DNA of 64,000 bases, taken from NCBI GenBank assembly GCA_019915135.1, contig JAHLMK010000006.1, positions 2,542,001-2,606,000 of the forward strand. The letters run 5' to 3'. Positions 47,336 to 58,015 of the stretch are shown here, one piece after another. The first letter of the stretch is position 1, and the number at the start of each line of letters is the position of its first letter. The DNA comes from Strobilurus pachycystidiatus. Its lineage: Eukaryota > Basidiomycota > Agaricomycetes > Agaricales > Physalacriaceae. Under the pieces are notes generated by a model that saw nothing but the letters and a program-made list of their open reading frames with translations, had not been told where the DNA came from and ran no database searches. A program made the position numbers and the translations under genes.

Positions 47336-48568
47336 CGTTAGAGATGGAAGACGAAGCGAGAGATATTCTTGGGCGGATATAAATAGATAGAGCTTTGCCT
47401 CTCGCTTGTACAATTAACCGGTCGACACCGGCAGGCATGATAAGCGGATACACAGGTAGCCCAAAGTGATGGAATTAACCCATATTTTGCGCCCATGCGC
47501 TCAATGCATATCTATTCAAACTCAGTGCATGTTTTAGGAAACCATATTGAGTGCATACGCTATTTGAAATTGAGGAGGATGCATTGAACTCATAATTCTA
47601 TGCACTGAACCCATATTCCTCGGTACATCGGAATACGTATTTGAGAACCGACCCCGCCCGCCCGTTGCCTCGCGCTTTTTCTCTGGCGCCCGCCCGCCTC
47701 GATTCTAGATCACACAGCAGAAAAGATGGGAAATGATATATATTGCGGAAAAACATGACAGTGTACTCTACAGTAATACCGAGTGTGATAGACAGACGAC
47801 TGTTATTGTCGTCAGCAGGGAGCAAAAAGCAGCAGCAGCAAACATACCGGTAGACGAGCCGGCAGCGATCTGGCAGCGATTGTCCTTCCTCGTTGCGTAT
47901 GAGCACTTGAGCGCTTGAGCCTTCGCTCTGTCGTGATGGCTGATTTTGCTGTTCATTGGCCTTGCTATTCGTCCTTACTGGGTGTCAGTCGTCAGTCGTC
48001 TTCGTCCTCGTTGGTCATCGGTCATCGGTCATCGTTCTCGTTGATCGTCATCGTCCTCGCTGATAGTTGTCATCGTCGCTGGTCGTCATCGTCCTCGCTA
48101 GTCGTCGTCGTCCTCGCTAGTCATTGTCGTCCTCACTAGTCATCGTCGTCCTCTTATCCTCGTTGTGCAGTAGGTCGTGGAAATCCAGCGTGGTCATCGT
48201 GCTCGCTGATTGCTGCGTAATCGTCCTCATGGTGCTGTCGCCATTCGTCCTCGTCTTGCGCATTCCTCGTCCGTAAATGTCCTCGTCATTGTGTTGATCA
48301 TCGTCCTTGCTGGTGGTCAGCGTCATTGTCGTTGTCGTCGTCGTTGCTTGATGATATCTTGGCCCTTGTCTGGGGAAATGGTGTCGTCGTCGGTGTCGAC
48401 ACTAGAATACGAGGTCTGGACTCCAACGAAGCCAGCTTCCTGTGCCACGTGGACGGCAATTCGGCCCGATGTTCGCTTTGCTTTGAGAGCGCGGACTTGG
48501 ACAGCTTCAACCTCCCGTCATACTCAGTAAAGCCACACACTGCCATCGACACTTTGACCTCCAGGAAC
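47336..48568. other. Intergenic; MFS upstream region and a minisatellite
   Basis: About 47470-47640 has short, loosely repeated atgcactgaaccca-type words. 47990-48350 is a repeat array listed separately. No gene. Confidence 0.55.
47990..48350. repeat. Minisatellite of tcgtcatcgtcctcgct-type units
   Basis: Irregular 15-18-bp units (gtcgtcatcgtcctcgctag and variants) repeat over ~360 bp. Translations in all frames are Ser/Val/Arg or Asp-rich low complexity. Confidence 0.8.
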
Positions 48569-49378
48569 ATGCCCATCATACCTGGAGATGTGCTATGCTA
48601 CATCGTGGACGTCTCCTTCAATCTAGACACCGCCTGCGCGATGTCGCGAGTGTCGAAGAGTTTTCGAGACTGGTATGTCATCCCTACGGCACGGCCAAGA
48701 CATACGATGCTGATACCTCTTGAAGGATAGAGCCGTACATCTCCCGAGACATTGTGATTGACCAGCCTAAGCACGTCATTGCTCTAGAGCACACTATCAG
48801 AGCACACTTGCCACAGGATCCCACTTTCTTCCGACGACATGTGAAGAGTATGGCTCTTCGGTCCTTCATGATCCCTTATGAGAGCAGTCCTGTCGAGCCC
48901 ATCGTCATCCTTGTAGCCAATTGAGACGCTGTCATAGGCTTCCACTGCTCACTTATCATCGATCACACACTCGCCGAGTGTTTTGTCAACGTCTTCAAGA
49001 AGAACAAAGACCTGCGCTACCTCTCCCAGCCCCCTCCTATGGCGGACGGATATGGACGATACGCTCCTCCCTCGATGATCACCCATCTCTACGTCAATCA
49101 GTACTTCGCCTATCACAATCAATGGCGAGACATACTGACGGAACTGTGTCCTTTGCTCACGGACGTCGTCATACACTACATCTTTGACAGACCGTGCCAC
49201 CCTTATATCTCAAGATCTCCACCATGTAATGACCCACACTCCATGGCAAATCCGTATGGCATGCCTGGCATCCAGCCTCCTCATAGACGAAGCTGGGGTG
49301 CGGCAGCTTCTGGTGGACGAACGGATCATGATGCTCGTGTTGGTTGAGAGCCTGATGGACTCCTTACGAAGTGTTTGA
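48569..49378 (+). pseudogene. F-box protein gene with in-frame TGA and a frameshift
   Basis: Exon 1 is 48569-48672 and encodes MPIIPGDVLCYIVDVSFNLDTACAMSRVSKSFRDW, an F-box-like start. A 53-nt intron (GTATGT...GAAG) joins in phase to 48726, giving IEPYISRDIVIDQPKHV. The frame then meets TGA at 48922-48924, but the same frame continues with 80 more protein-like codons (FHCSLIIDHTLAECFVNVFKKN...). Near 49185 the protein-like signal moves to another frame, which ends at 49378 with LASSLLIDEAGVRQLLVDE. One nonsense and one shift make it a probable pseudogene. Confidence 0.65.
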
Positions 49379-49444
49379 GAACACTCCGGGGATTGCGGTC
49401 GTCAAGTGTGCGCCGAGGGTTGGGCCTAATTCGGCTGGAACTGT

Positions 49445-50117
49445 CTATTGGGGTGACCAGCCTTGAGTCCGAGTCCAATCTATCCAATTTATAAAAATGT
49501 GCGTGAGTTTGGGACACTGATCGAGGACTAGCGACCAACCGAAGAAATCCGTGTGCGTGGCGTCATCACGGTATGACAGATGGAGGTGGGTAAGGGAGGA
49601 AGGAAGACAATGGAAGTGCTCGGGCTCGAGACCCTCCACACAGAGGCGGCGGAGGTTGGGTCCTTGAAGGTAGACTTCCTCGATGCGTTCGGGGTAGCCT
49701 GGCTCATTGCCGTAGAGGGAAAGGGAGATGACATTGATGCAAGCAGTCAGAATGCAATCGGTCTCGTTGGCATCAAAGAAGTACATCCCGAGGCCGATCT
49801 CCCTGACGAGCAGGCAGTTGTCGTTGCCCCCGAGTCCAGCGTCATTCAAATCCAGAGCGAGGAATGACTTGACCGCCGTCGTAGTCTCCAGCAGCACGGT
49901 ATGGTAGAGGATAGGATTTATCCTAAACACCACAGAGTGAGCGGTTGGCACAATTGACACTGAGAAGCGCCTACCATTGACGAACTGTTTTGGAGACCAA
50001 CACGAGTGCACAGGCGTCGAGCCTTCGGCTTGAAGCAGAAAGCTCGAGGATACGTCGCCCTATGTCGACGGGAAGGTCGGGAAATGGGCGTGTGACGTCC
50101 GAGCCGAGTATTGACAT
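49445..50117 (-). CDS. F-box-like protein
   Basis: Exon 1 is 50117-49975 and exon 2 is 49922-49445, with a 52-nt intron (GTAGGC...TTTAG), giving 206 residues. It starts MSILGSDVTRPFPDLPVDIGRRILELSASS...LVLVSKTVRQWINPILYHTVLL, a truncated F-box-like N-terminus common in mushroom gene families, then leucine-rich sequence (PNLRRLCVEGLEP, SSLTHLHLSYRDD). The same N-terminal pattern appears in the partial gene at 63735. Its role is unknown; SCF adaptor function is inferred. Confidence 0.72.
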
Positions 50118-50412
50118 GGTCGGAACAAGACAACACGCCGATCCTGCTGCACCTTAAGTTCGAGAGAAGAACTATTCATAGATCGCCGCCCATGTCACAC
50201 AGACCGCATCGGCCGAACCAACACAGCCCATCGCACATATCAATGTACCTTTCATGACTGTGAGAATTTTTGAAGAGCGTGTAGTACGAACCGAGCTGGC
50301 TGATGTCCACGCTGACAATTTGCAGACGACCTGGAACGATATACACGAACACTGATCGTTGATTGATTCGATACAATCTTACAAACAGTCATGGTAGGTA
50401 TAGATGTGCCTC
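50118..50412. other. Intergenic between F-box-like start and dioxygenase end
   Basis: 295 bp, no gene seen. Confidence 0.5.
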
Positions 50413-51791
50413 TCAAACGGCAGCGGAAGAGCTAGGAGCGATGGAAGAGCTGGAAGCAACGGTAGAGCTGGGCTCAGCGGAAGAGCTCCAATCCGGAGGA
50501 GGTCCACCTGGGCCACCAGGTCCACCAGGTCCACCCGGTCCACCAGGTCCACCAGGTCCGCCCCCACCACCGGGGTTGGCAACTCCACCATCCTCCGTCA
50601 ACGTGGCCGCGGCCCTAATCGTGTACTCGGCGTTCGTATCAATGCCCACAGAGCCCCACAACAACAAACCATCCTTCACATCGTCGCCGAGGTAGACCCA
50701 CTGGAGGTACGGATCGATCACCGACGCCTCCTGCTGCAGGATCCCGTCCTGCGCGTTGGTGGTGAGGGGCTGGGTGTTGGACGCGTAGGGCTCGGTCGTC
50801 TCGACGACGGTGATGAGGTCCTGGTCGAAGAAGAACTGGCCGGTGTGCGAGACGTTGGCGCTGACGTAGGTGCCGTTCTCGAAGAGGGTGCCGTCTTGGT
50901 GCGCGGCGACGTGGATATGGGGGGTGCGGCCGGTGTAGTGGCCCGGGAAGGTCGTGAGCCACTGGGCGACACCTTCCTCGTCGGTAGCTTGAATACCGCG
51001 GAAGGCAGTGTTGTTCTGGAGATGCACTATAAGCTTAGTTCACAACAGGGGTTGTGTGCGCTTACGATGTTCGTCTCATCGGTGCTGACACCATTTCCGC
51101 CCGCCACGATGCCAGAGTAGACACCAGTCGCGTTACCTGATGGTTGCATCAGCGTCTAGTCATGTCTGGAAACAGAAAAAAAGACTCACAGTGCCAGAAG
51201 TCGATGTAGACATCGGGAACCGGTTCGCAAGTGTTGATATCGATCAACTGGATGTCAACGTAGGAGGCGACACCCGGTTGGCCCTCAGTGATATCCCAGC
51301 GGACGAACTCGCCATCGACGTCTAGATACGCCAGATGAGAAACCAGTAAGCTCAGATTAAAGGGTATCAGGCTTACAGTAAGGTCCTTCAGTGACTTCGG
51401 GACCAAGGACGCAGGTGCTCAGTCCGTCGAAGAGGTTGTAGTGGTGGTCGGTGGTGTCCTTGGCGGTAAGGTCGCGCTTGAAGGGAGCGCGGGCCTCTGT
51501 GTCACGAATCATAATGAGCATCAATCAAGTTTGAGTCAAGGGATAGCTAAACTGACCGAGAGAGCGTTTGCGGCGCGCCATCCTGGCGAAATCCTCGCGC
51601 CTCTCGCGGGCGCGTTCATAGACACCACCGCGCTTGGACAGTTCGTTCTGGCATCCCGCGAGGGATCCACGCGACTTCAGCTGGAATTCGGCGCGCTTAG
51701 CGTGCTCGACGGTGCCAGGCTGAGGGTGAGGATGCGCGGATACTGCTGCAAACGACAAGGCCAGAGACACGAATCCAGAAAGCAAAACCAT
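50413..51791 (-). CDS. Secreted intradiol ring-cleavage dioxygenase with Gly-Pro tail
   Basis: Exons 51791-51557, 51496-51377, 51321-51190, 51136-51066 and 51033-50413; 392 residues in phase. The last acceptor (AAG) is atypical. MVLLSGFVSLALSFAAVSAHP is a signal peptide. The core has the extracellular intradiol pattern: GPEVTEGPYYV, IDFWHCNATGVYSG, and PGHYTGRTPHIHV. The Tyr of GVYSG, the Tyr of GHYTG and the two His of HIH fit the 2-Tyr/2-His Fe(III) site. Family members open catechol rings between the two hydroxyls using O2, here outside the cell, perhaps on lignin-derived phenols. After the domain come a run of GGP triplets and a Ser-rich end, unusual for the family. A TATAAAAG box lies 47 nt upstream of the start. 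Confidence 0.9.
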
Positions 51792-51837
51792 GGCTGATAC
51801 AGAGCGAAGTGTAGAGAAAATGGCATTTCGACGTGGT

Positions 51838-51845
51838 CTTTTATA
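51838..51845 (-). promoter_or_regulatory. TATA box of the dioxygenase gene
   Basis: TATAAAAG on the minus strand, 47-54 nt upstream of ATG 51791. Confidence 0.6.
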
Positions 51846-53469
51846 CGGTTTGTGTGAGTATCCTGGTTCTTCTCTGTAGTACGAGCATTCAATGGAAAGC
51901 GTGCGACGAGTGCTGCGCAGCTTGGCATGACAGATGCAGGAAGAAGAGGGAGCCAATCAGCGTGCGTGGTTTGCACCGAGGTTGATGGGAGCTCCGAGAA
52001 AATACGTGAACAAACATGCGAGGTAGCGGACCGCCCTCGAGGTTGTTTATCTCACCACGAGTGACAAAGAAGTGACGCATCTGAGCGCTGAGCACGTACT
52101 TACTTGCAACAGAGACTTCATTTGCGCGTGCAGAGCACTATTCACGAGCCGAGTGGAGAACCTACAGTTCAGTTTGAGGGTATATATCACATCTACGTAC
52201 GCACGCGTCTCTTTGAAACTGACTGTATTGAAAGTGATTCCAGACTCACTTGACAGTCGTACTTCGAAACCTCATGTGGGAGCGTCCTATCACGCTGGAT
52301 GGACCACAAATACGCCATAATCATACCGATTTGCCTGTTGCGAACCGCATGACCGTAATGGCGTCCATACGTATAGATCACGGATGCCATACTGGACCAT
52401 GTTCATTTGCACGAAGTGATCAGAAGCTAATTATACAGGCGTCTGCCAAGGCAGAGTGAACGCATCACACTCCGAAGAAGACACGAGCCTCGTCAGCGCT
52501 AGTTTGCACCGACATGTGGGCCGATAGCATATTGGCGCGCATACAGCCTTGGAGCGAGCACTTTTTCCTCCCGATTCGGAATCATAGTTGGTTCGTGGCA
52601 CGATGTAGTGCCTCCTCTTTCGAGTTGTGTACTTCTGCAAAGAAATACTGAAAGGAATCGATCATCTGCGGTGACATGAACAACGCCGCTCTCTCACAAT
52701 CATCTGCCCTGCAACGGTGATTATCCGCACCTTCCCCCCTCGCTTGCCGACAAACACCGCTGATTCGCGGGCTTGTAACCGAAACGGACATCTCAGCCTA
52801 ACAACGGAGAAGAAAAGACAGGACAGTCCGGGCTCCCAGGCGGGTAGGAGGTCACTTATGCTCACTTGGGCGCGGCCGAATTCGAATACGAGGGGCGGGA
52901 GGTCGATGTGTTGATGATATTGATGATCGGAGTAGCTATGTTCGATGTTCAACGCATGTTGTCAACAGTGTTTGAACATTCTTACCATCTCGATGGTCAA
53001 AGTCTATGAATTTAGAGCAGATCGCACACCGCCACTTCCGTGGCGACGATCATTTCCCCACGGGGAACTGCGCCAGCCGGCGGAATGTCGGAAGAACGAC
53101 AACGTACTAACTTATCCACAAGGTGACGCACTCCCAGTCCGTCATCAACTGTTTGTTTTCCTTTGGATGTCGGGCCAGTCCGCACTTGAACGTGAGTAAA
53201 TATATGACACAGTGACTCCCTTGACCGCGATGTGTACAATGTCCGTCATCGACGTCGTCTGTCTGGTCCCTTGGGAAGCTTCTCCTCGAGGTAGAACGTC
53301 GCCAAGCCTTCAAACCTGTAGTCAGATGTGGGTGTTGCGCACTGTAGTCGGCCGTGGCCCGTGACTCGCCGCGTCTAGAAGGAAGGCCAGAGAGTAGAAG
53401 ACAGAGATCTCTCCTCGATGCCTCGGAGACGCGCCCAATGGACTCAGAATCCTACATCAATGTTATTAG
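51846..53469. other. Intergenic, no supported gene
   Basis: Short frames on both strands only, without domains or consistent splicing. Confidence 0.45.
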
Positions 53470-53614
53470 TCATGGCTTCCGCCAGAGAACGTAGTCCAGT
53501 GAGGAAATGAGAGTGGCGACAGTAACAGTGATGGAGCGTAGCAAGCCAGAGCTCGACCGGGATGAGGATGGAGGAATGAGGGAATTGGGAAAGCCACGGT
53601 GTGGAAGTACTGCG

Positions 53615-54112
53615 TTATCGGACGATTGGCATCCAGGAAGCAAAGATGGTTTGGAAGAGTGCCAGTGCGTGAGAAAAGAGCGACGGAAGCCCAAGTACAA
53701 GTTGGGCCTTAGCGAGGGACCTCTCGCGCGCCAGTTCTCGGTAGTTCCAGAATTTGTATGATTTGTCCTTGGGAAAGGCCTCAGCCACACCAGTCGGGGT
53801 CTTTGGGTGGTTGAGGAGGAAATGGAGATAAAGTTCGTGCATGTGCCCGAGGACGCCGCTGGTTTGAACGACCAGCTGATGGTGTACATTGTCATTGTCG
53901 AGCGATAAAGGAACGAGAATGGACGCGCACTCAATCATGCAGCCACCCGGCGGGCCTAATTGGGGGACGTAATTTGGCGGCGCGACTATGGGACGGTGAG
54001 AAACGTTCAGACTCTGGAGTCGCGCACAGACGAGGCAGAAACGCGCTGCCGATGCGCTGATGGACAAGGCGCTTTCGTGATTGAGTCGGAATAACGGTCC
54101 GAACAAAGCCAC
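53615..54112 (-). CDS. Possible hypothetical protein, start unclear
   Basis: An open frame of 165 codons; the first codon listed is GTG and no good ATG begins it. The sequence looks protein-like (YLHFLLNHPKTPTGVAEAFPKDKSYKFWNYREL, then hydrophobic LVLGLPSLFSHALALFQTIFASWM). It lies divergently against the GPI-protein gene at 54159, and its frame continues upstream into that gene, so it may be an exon of something larger or spurious. I do not recognise it. Confidence 0.3.
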   Translation of the reverse strand: MALFGPLFRLNHESALSISASAARFCLVCARLQSLNVSHRPIVAPPNYVPQLGPPGGCMIECASILVPLSLDNDNVHHQLVVQTSGVLGHMHELYLHFLLNHPKTPTGVAEAFPKDKSYKFWNYRELARERSLAKAQLVLGLPSLFSHALALFQTIFASWMPIVR

Positions 54113-54158
54113 GGACCGGGGTTCGCTTGCTTCTTCCCTTCCGCCAACACCTTCCAGT

Positions 54159-54892
54159 ATGCTCTCCTTCGCCTTCTTTCTCCTCGCCCTCCTCGCCGTT
54201 GCTCACGCCTCCATCTACGTCACGAAACCGATCCAAAACACCGTGTACACCGCCGGCCAGCCCGCCGTGCTCAACTGGAATAACAACGACGCGGACGACA
54301 TGGGGCCGTTCAAGGTGCAGCTGTATGCCGGGAACGACGTGCGTCCCACTCGGAATCGCCTTTCCGTATCTGCTGACTGACGCTTGGTGCAGACGTACAT
54401 AACGACGCTCGCGCGGAACGTCAAGCCCGACATGGAGACATACACGCTGTTTCTGGATAAAGACCTGCCGTATATCGGGAACGACTAGTGCGTGCCGCGC
54501 CTCCGCCCTCCGTATTGCGCTGATGTAAGCCCATGATTAGCACGATGCGAATGATCTCGAGCCACCACGTCGTGTACACGAGCGATTTTACCATCGCCAA
54601 CGTCTCGTCCTCCTCGCCCTTTACGGAAGACGAAGGACAACTCGCCTTTGCTGCCGCCTCTGCCGCTTCCTTCTCCGCCTCTTCTTCTTCTCTCTCCGCC
54701 TCGTCAAGCTTCTCATACACGCTCACGCCCGTGACGACCCTCGCCTCCCCCTCCTCCAGCGCCGACTTCAGCTCCGCCACCGGTGCGCCCAAAGACACGA
54801 GCAAGAACGCTGCAAGAAGAATGGACCTGGACATGAACCGCTTCGTGGCGATCCTCTGGCCGGCGCTCGTTGGCATCTCGATGGCCCTTTGA
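54159..54892 (+). CDS. Ser/Thr-rich GPI-anchored cell-wall protein, Kre9/Knh1-like N-terminal domain
   Basis: Exons 54159-54338, 54393-54487 and 54541-54892; introns of 54 and 53 nt; 208 residues. MLSFAFFLLALLAVAHA is a signal peptide. The mature N-terminus SIYVTKPIQNTVYTAGQPAVLNW...VQLYAGNDTYITTLARNV...YIGNDYTMRMISS matches the Kre9/Knh1-type beta-sandwich domain of fungal wall proteins. A Ser/Ala-rich spacer follows, and the C-terminus FVAILWPALVGISMAL is a typical GPI-attachment tail. Probable location: plasma membrane or wall; a role in beta-glucan assembly is inferred from the yeast relatives only. Confidence 0.88.
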
Positions 54893-55221
54893 TTGCTCGA
54901 TGACTGGATCTACTCGCTTCAGAAACGCTAGACTCGGAATGACTTCGCTAGACGCGGAATGACTTTGACTGCATACTTGTAGATTCCCATTTCCATTCCC
55001 ATTCGCGCACTGCACTCTTCATCAGCACATGTATTTCTACATCACGCACATTGTATTGCTACCTCCCACGTCAAACGTCGTTTCGTGTATCTACTACTAC
55101 TACTACTACTCACTCACACTATCTGTCGCATAATTTGGAACGTTGTGTATGTTGAAGTTTGGAAAGTGGTGTATGTTAACAATGGAACGTCGTGTATGCT
55201 GACATTGAGAAACGCAGTAGC
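54893..55221. other. Intergenic between GPI-protein gene and tRNA
   Basis: No gene. A ctactactactacta microsatellite lies at 55090-55110, then three loosely repeated gttgtgtatgttgaa-type words at about 55142-55205. Confidence 0.6.
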
Positions 55222-55293
55222 ACACCGATGGTGAAGCGGTTATCATGCTTGCCTTCCAAGCAAGCGGCAGGGGTTCGACTCCCCTTCGGTGTA
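55222..55293 (+). tRNA. tRNA-Gly (anticodon UCC)
   Basis: A full cloverleaf can be drawn: acceptor ACACCGA pairs with TCGGTGT, the discriminator is A, anticodon stem CTTGC/GCAAG encloses the loop CTTCCAA with anticodon TCC, and T-arm AGGGG-TTCGACT-CCCCT. The A box (TGGTGAAGCGG) and B box (GGTTCGACTCC) are present. No intron. A T-rich run (ttttttgtttttttttgt) follows from about 55314 and can serve as RNA polymerase III terminator. Confidence 0.95.
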
Positions 55294-55363
55294 ATGGTGC
55301 GGGAATACCGTGTTTTTTGTTTTTTTTTGTTATGGTGCAGTTGGCCTTACCACCACTACATCT

Positions 55364-55691
55364 TAGGGTGGTGCAGTAAACCTCGGCCGTTGGTTTGAAA
55401 CCGTTACTTACCGGCCCTCTTTTTTTGCCAGGTTTCGATACCGTTACTAACAGTTTCGATACTGACATGTGATCTTTTCACGTGAGGGCGCGCCGCGCCG
55501 CCGCCCTCCCGCCTCATCCCCGCCCTCTTGTCGCCCGGTGACTGGTCCCAGCAGCGCGGCGGCCCCCACGTGAAGCAATCACGTGCTGGTATTGATACCG
55601 ACCTCTGAGGGTTTCGATACCGTATCAAAACCGTTTAAAACTGTCATAAACCCTGGGTGTATCAAAACCTAGGGTTTACTGCGCCACCCTA
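55364..55691. mobile_element. hAT-like MITE with 8-bp target duplication, copy 1
   Basis: It begins TAGGGTGGTGCAGTAAACC and ends GGTTTACTGCGCCACCCTA. CTACATCT flanks both ends (55356-55363 and 55692-55699). The interior has repeated gtttcgataccgttac words and ccg-rich parts. No coding capacity. Confidence 0.85.
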
Positions 55692-55703
55692 CTACATCTA
55701 AAC

Positions 55704-56031
55704 TAGGGTGGTGCAGTAAACCTCAGGTGTCGGTTTGAAACCGTTACTTACCTACCCTCATTTTGGCCCAGGTTCTGATACCGTTACTAACAGTCTCAAT
55801 ACCAGCACGTGATGCACACATGTGGTGGGCACGCCACCATCCCGCCCTCTTGTTGCTGGTCTCAGGCTTGCCCACTGCCCAGCAGCCGCCGTGGCCATCA
55901 TGTGTAATCATCATGTGCCAGTATCAAAACCACCAAACCTACCTGTTGATCTTTCAAAACTGTATCAATACCGTTAAAAACTGCAGTAAACCCAAAGTGT
56001 ATCAAAACATAGGGTTTACTGTGCCACCCTA
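55704..56031. mobile_element. Same MITE family, copy 2
   Basis: It begins TAGGGTGGTGCAGTAAACC and ends GGTTTACTGTGCCACCCTA; same length (328 bp) as copy 1, clearly diverged inside. Its flanks do not form a perfect 8-bp duplication. A third, degraded left end (tagggttgtggggtaaacc) starts at 56042. Confidence 0.8.
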
Positions 56032-56374
56032 ATTTGCAAAGTAGGGTTGTGGGGTAAACCTCTGGAGGTGGCAAGACTTCCCTATGTTCAGCTGAAGTTT
56101 GGGCATTTTAAAATGAGTGCATCACATGGGTTACTGCCAGTATTTAATGAATGCAAAACTCCAAGAAAAGTATTCAGGTTGAAAAACACGTTAACAGTAA
56201 AGTTTACAATGACTTAAACTGATGCAGACTAATATATCAGCACATATCGTCAAATATCAGTCAGTCTCAAGAATCTGGTCTTCCTGCTTGTGTTTCTTGA
56301 CAAACTCTAATTGTTGTCGATAAATATTCATGGAAGTTTCTAGCTCACTTGATATCAATGGGTTCCAATGCATT

Positions 56375-56858
56375 ACTGTAGTGTTTCGACCACATATTCG
56401 CATATTGAGCTCTGTGAACTGAACCTATACATATTGCATATCGCGTCACGGTGCCTCTCAATCAGGCACAAGCGGCCAAAAGTGGTAATTTCAAGTCCCG
56501 CCTCCGGCGGGACCGTCCAAATACTGTAGACTTTCAACCGGATTTTTGCATAACGCATCACGGACCCTTGTGAAATGAAGATCTGAGCCTAAAATCACGC
56601 ATCACGGAGCTTCTGAATTGAGTACGCAGGCTTAAAAAGGTAATTTTTCGGGCCCACCTGGCGGCGGGCTTACTAAATAGGGTAATAACTGAGGTAATGA
56701 AGATCTACTCCACAGGTTTTGGGTGTCACGGTCCAAACACCATGAAGATCCGGTCAAAAGTCTACAGTAAGGCAATTTAAGTGTTCACGAACCTGTTTGC
56801 TGTAAGTTTGCAGCATATTGCGTCACATACTGCAAACCTATGGTCGAAACACTACAGT
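56375..56858. mobile_element. Foldback element with ACTGTAGTGTTTCGACCA ends
   Basis: The 18-bp left end is perfectly matched, inverted, at the right end. The interior contains gcgtcacgg and gcatcacgg words, related to sequence at 58500-58740. No coding capacity; the target duplication is unclear. Confidence 0.7.
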
Positions 56859-56908
56859 AGTCAAAACATTGTAGGCAAATACATGTCCATTGCTCATACA
56901 ACCATGTA

Positions 56909-57150
56909 CTCTATAATTTAAATTGATTTGTCAGGGGGTATGACCGATGACAGGTTTGACAAATTTATGGATTTGTCAACCTGCCTTATTAGGAAGGGCG
57001 GGCGCCGCAGGCGCACAAAAATAGCCCGATTTGGAGTGGCGGGAGCGTTGGGAGAGCCTCCAGAGCCTCGGTGACCGATGACAAGTGCCAAATTTTGTTC
57101 GTCAGAGGCCCTGATGACAGATGACTGACGAATTGATTTAAATTATACAG
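56909..57150. mobile_element. Tc1/mariner-like MITE, 242 bp, flanked by TA
   Basis: Ends CTCTATAATTTAAAT and (inverted) CTGTATAATTTAAAT; TA on both sides (56907-56908 and 57151-57152). The interior has repeated gatgacag words. No gene. Confidence 0.65.
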
Positions 57151-57170
57151 TATGTACATACGAGTGCTTA

Positions 57171-58015
57171 TGTTACGACCTAATCCTGCCGCGACCTGGA
57201 GTCGCTCATGAGAGACTACCCCTGTGGTCAACTCATAGCTTTCCTGCGGCGTACCACGTACATCCTTGTATGGTGCTCAACTGATTGTACTGTATCAGTC
57301 GTAGGGACCCTCGATGGTTGCACGTCCATCTCGCCGGTGTCTAGAGTACCGTAGGAACCTAATCCCAAGGTACGAGGCTTGCCAACCTAGTCCTAGGTGT
57401 GGCGCCGGGGAGCCTGCTCTCATTGAAGTCAACAATGATGGCGGAGGTATCGAAGGGAGACATGTGGATGAGTCCTATCACGGAGAGCTCAGAGTGCCTA
57501 ACGGATTTGTATGGGGGAAAACTGGTTAAGGACAAAGTCTGGGTAACTAGTACAGCACTGTCTCTGTATTTATACCAATCCCATGCTGGCTCATCGTTCC
57601 TCTTCTCGAAGCTTCTACCACATGCTCCTGATGCGTCGGAAGTGGTCTGATGCTGCGGATGACGGAGGTCCCGACATCCCAATGATCACCCGCCAGATTG
57701 ATGGCCGCTCATTGGTCGGGAAGGCGGGATTGGTCGGGTGCCGACTCCTGCCTGACTCATGCAGCCTAAGTATAATCCCGGCGTGTCATGAACCATGTGT
57801 ACTTGCTCCAGAGTGTCTCCGGGAGGGTGGGAAGCCTGACAAGGGCGGGGCTTCATGATCCCGGCTGTGTCGCCATAAGGGATCGAACCCCCGATTCCTT
57901 GATATGTCTCTCGGCATCTTCCGTTGTGGTGCTAGTTTGTGTAACAACAGCATTAGGACACCAAAGTATGACCAAAGTGGAAGATCCTCGGTTGCGGCGG
58001 GGCTACATCATGACA
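57171..58015. mobile_element. Solo LTR, 845 bp, with 5-bp target duplication
   Basis: It begins TGTTACGACC and ends CATGACA; GCTTA flanks both sides (57166-57170 and 58016-58020). TG...CA ends plus a 5-bp duplication are standard for LTR elements, and there is no partner LTR. It contains a T-arm-like word on the minus strand near 57874-57892, without a full tRNA fold. Confidence 0.8.

Noticed and set aside
47980..48360. CRISPR-like array of short repeats
   Set aside because: Units are degenerate, contiguous and lack spacers; this is a eukaryotic minisatellite.
57847..57960. Possible minus-strand tRNA gene at the gggatcgaaccccc word
   Set aside because: No acceptor stem or anticodon arm can be drawn around it; it lies within a solo LTR.
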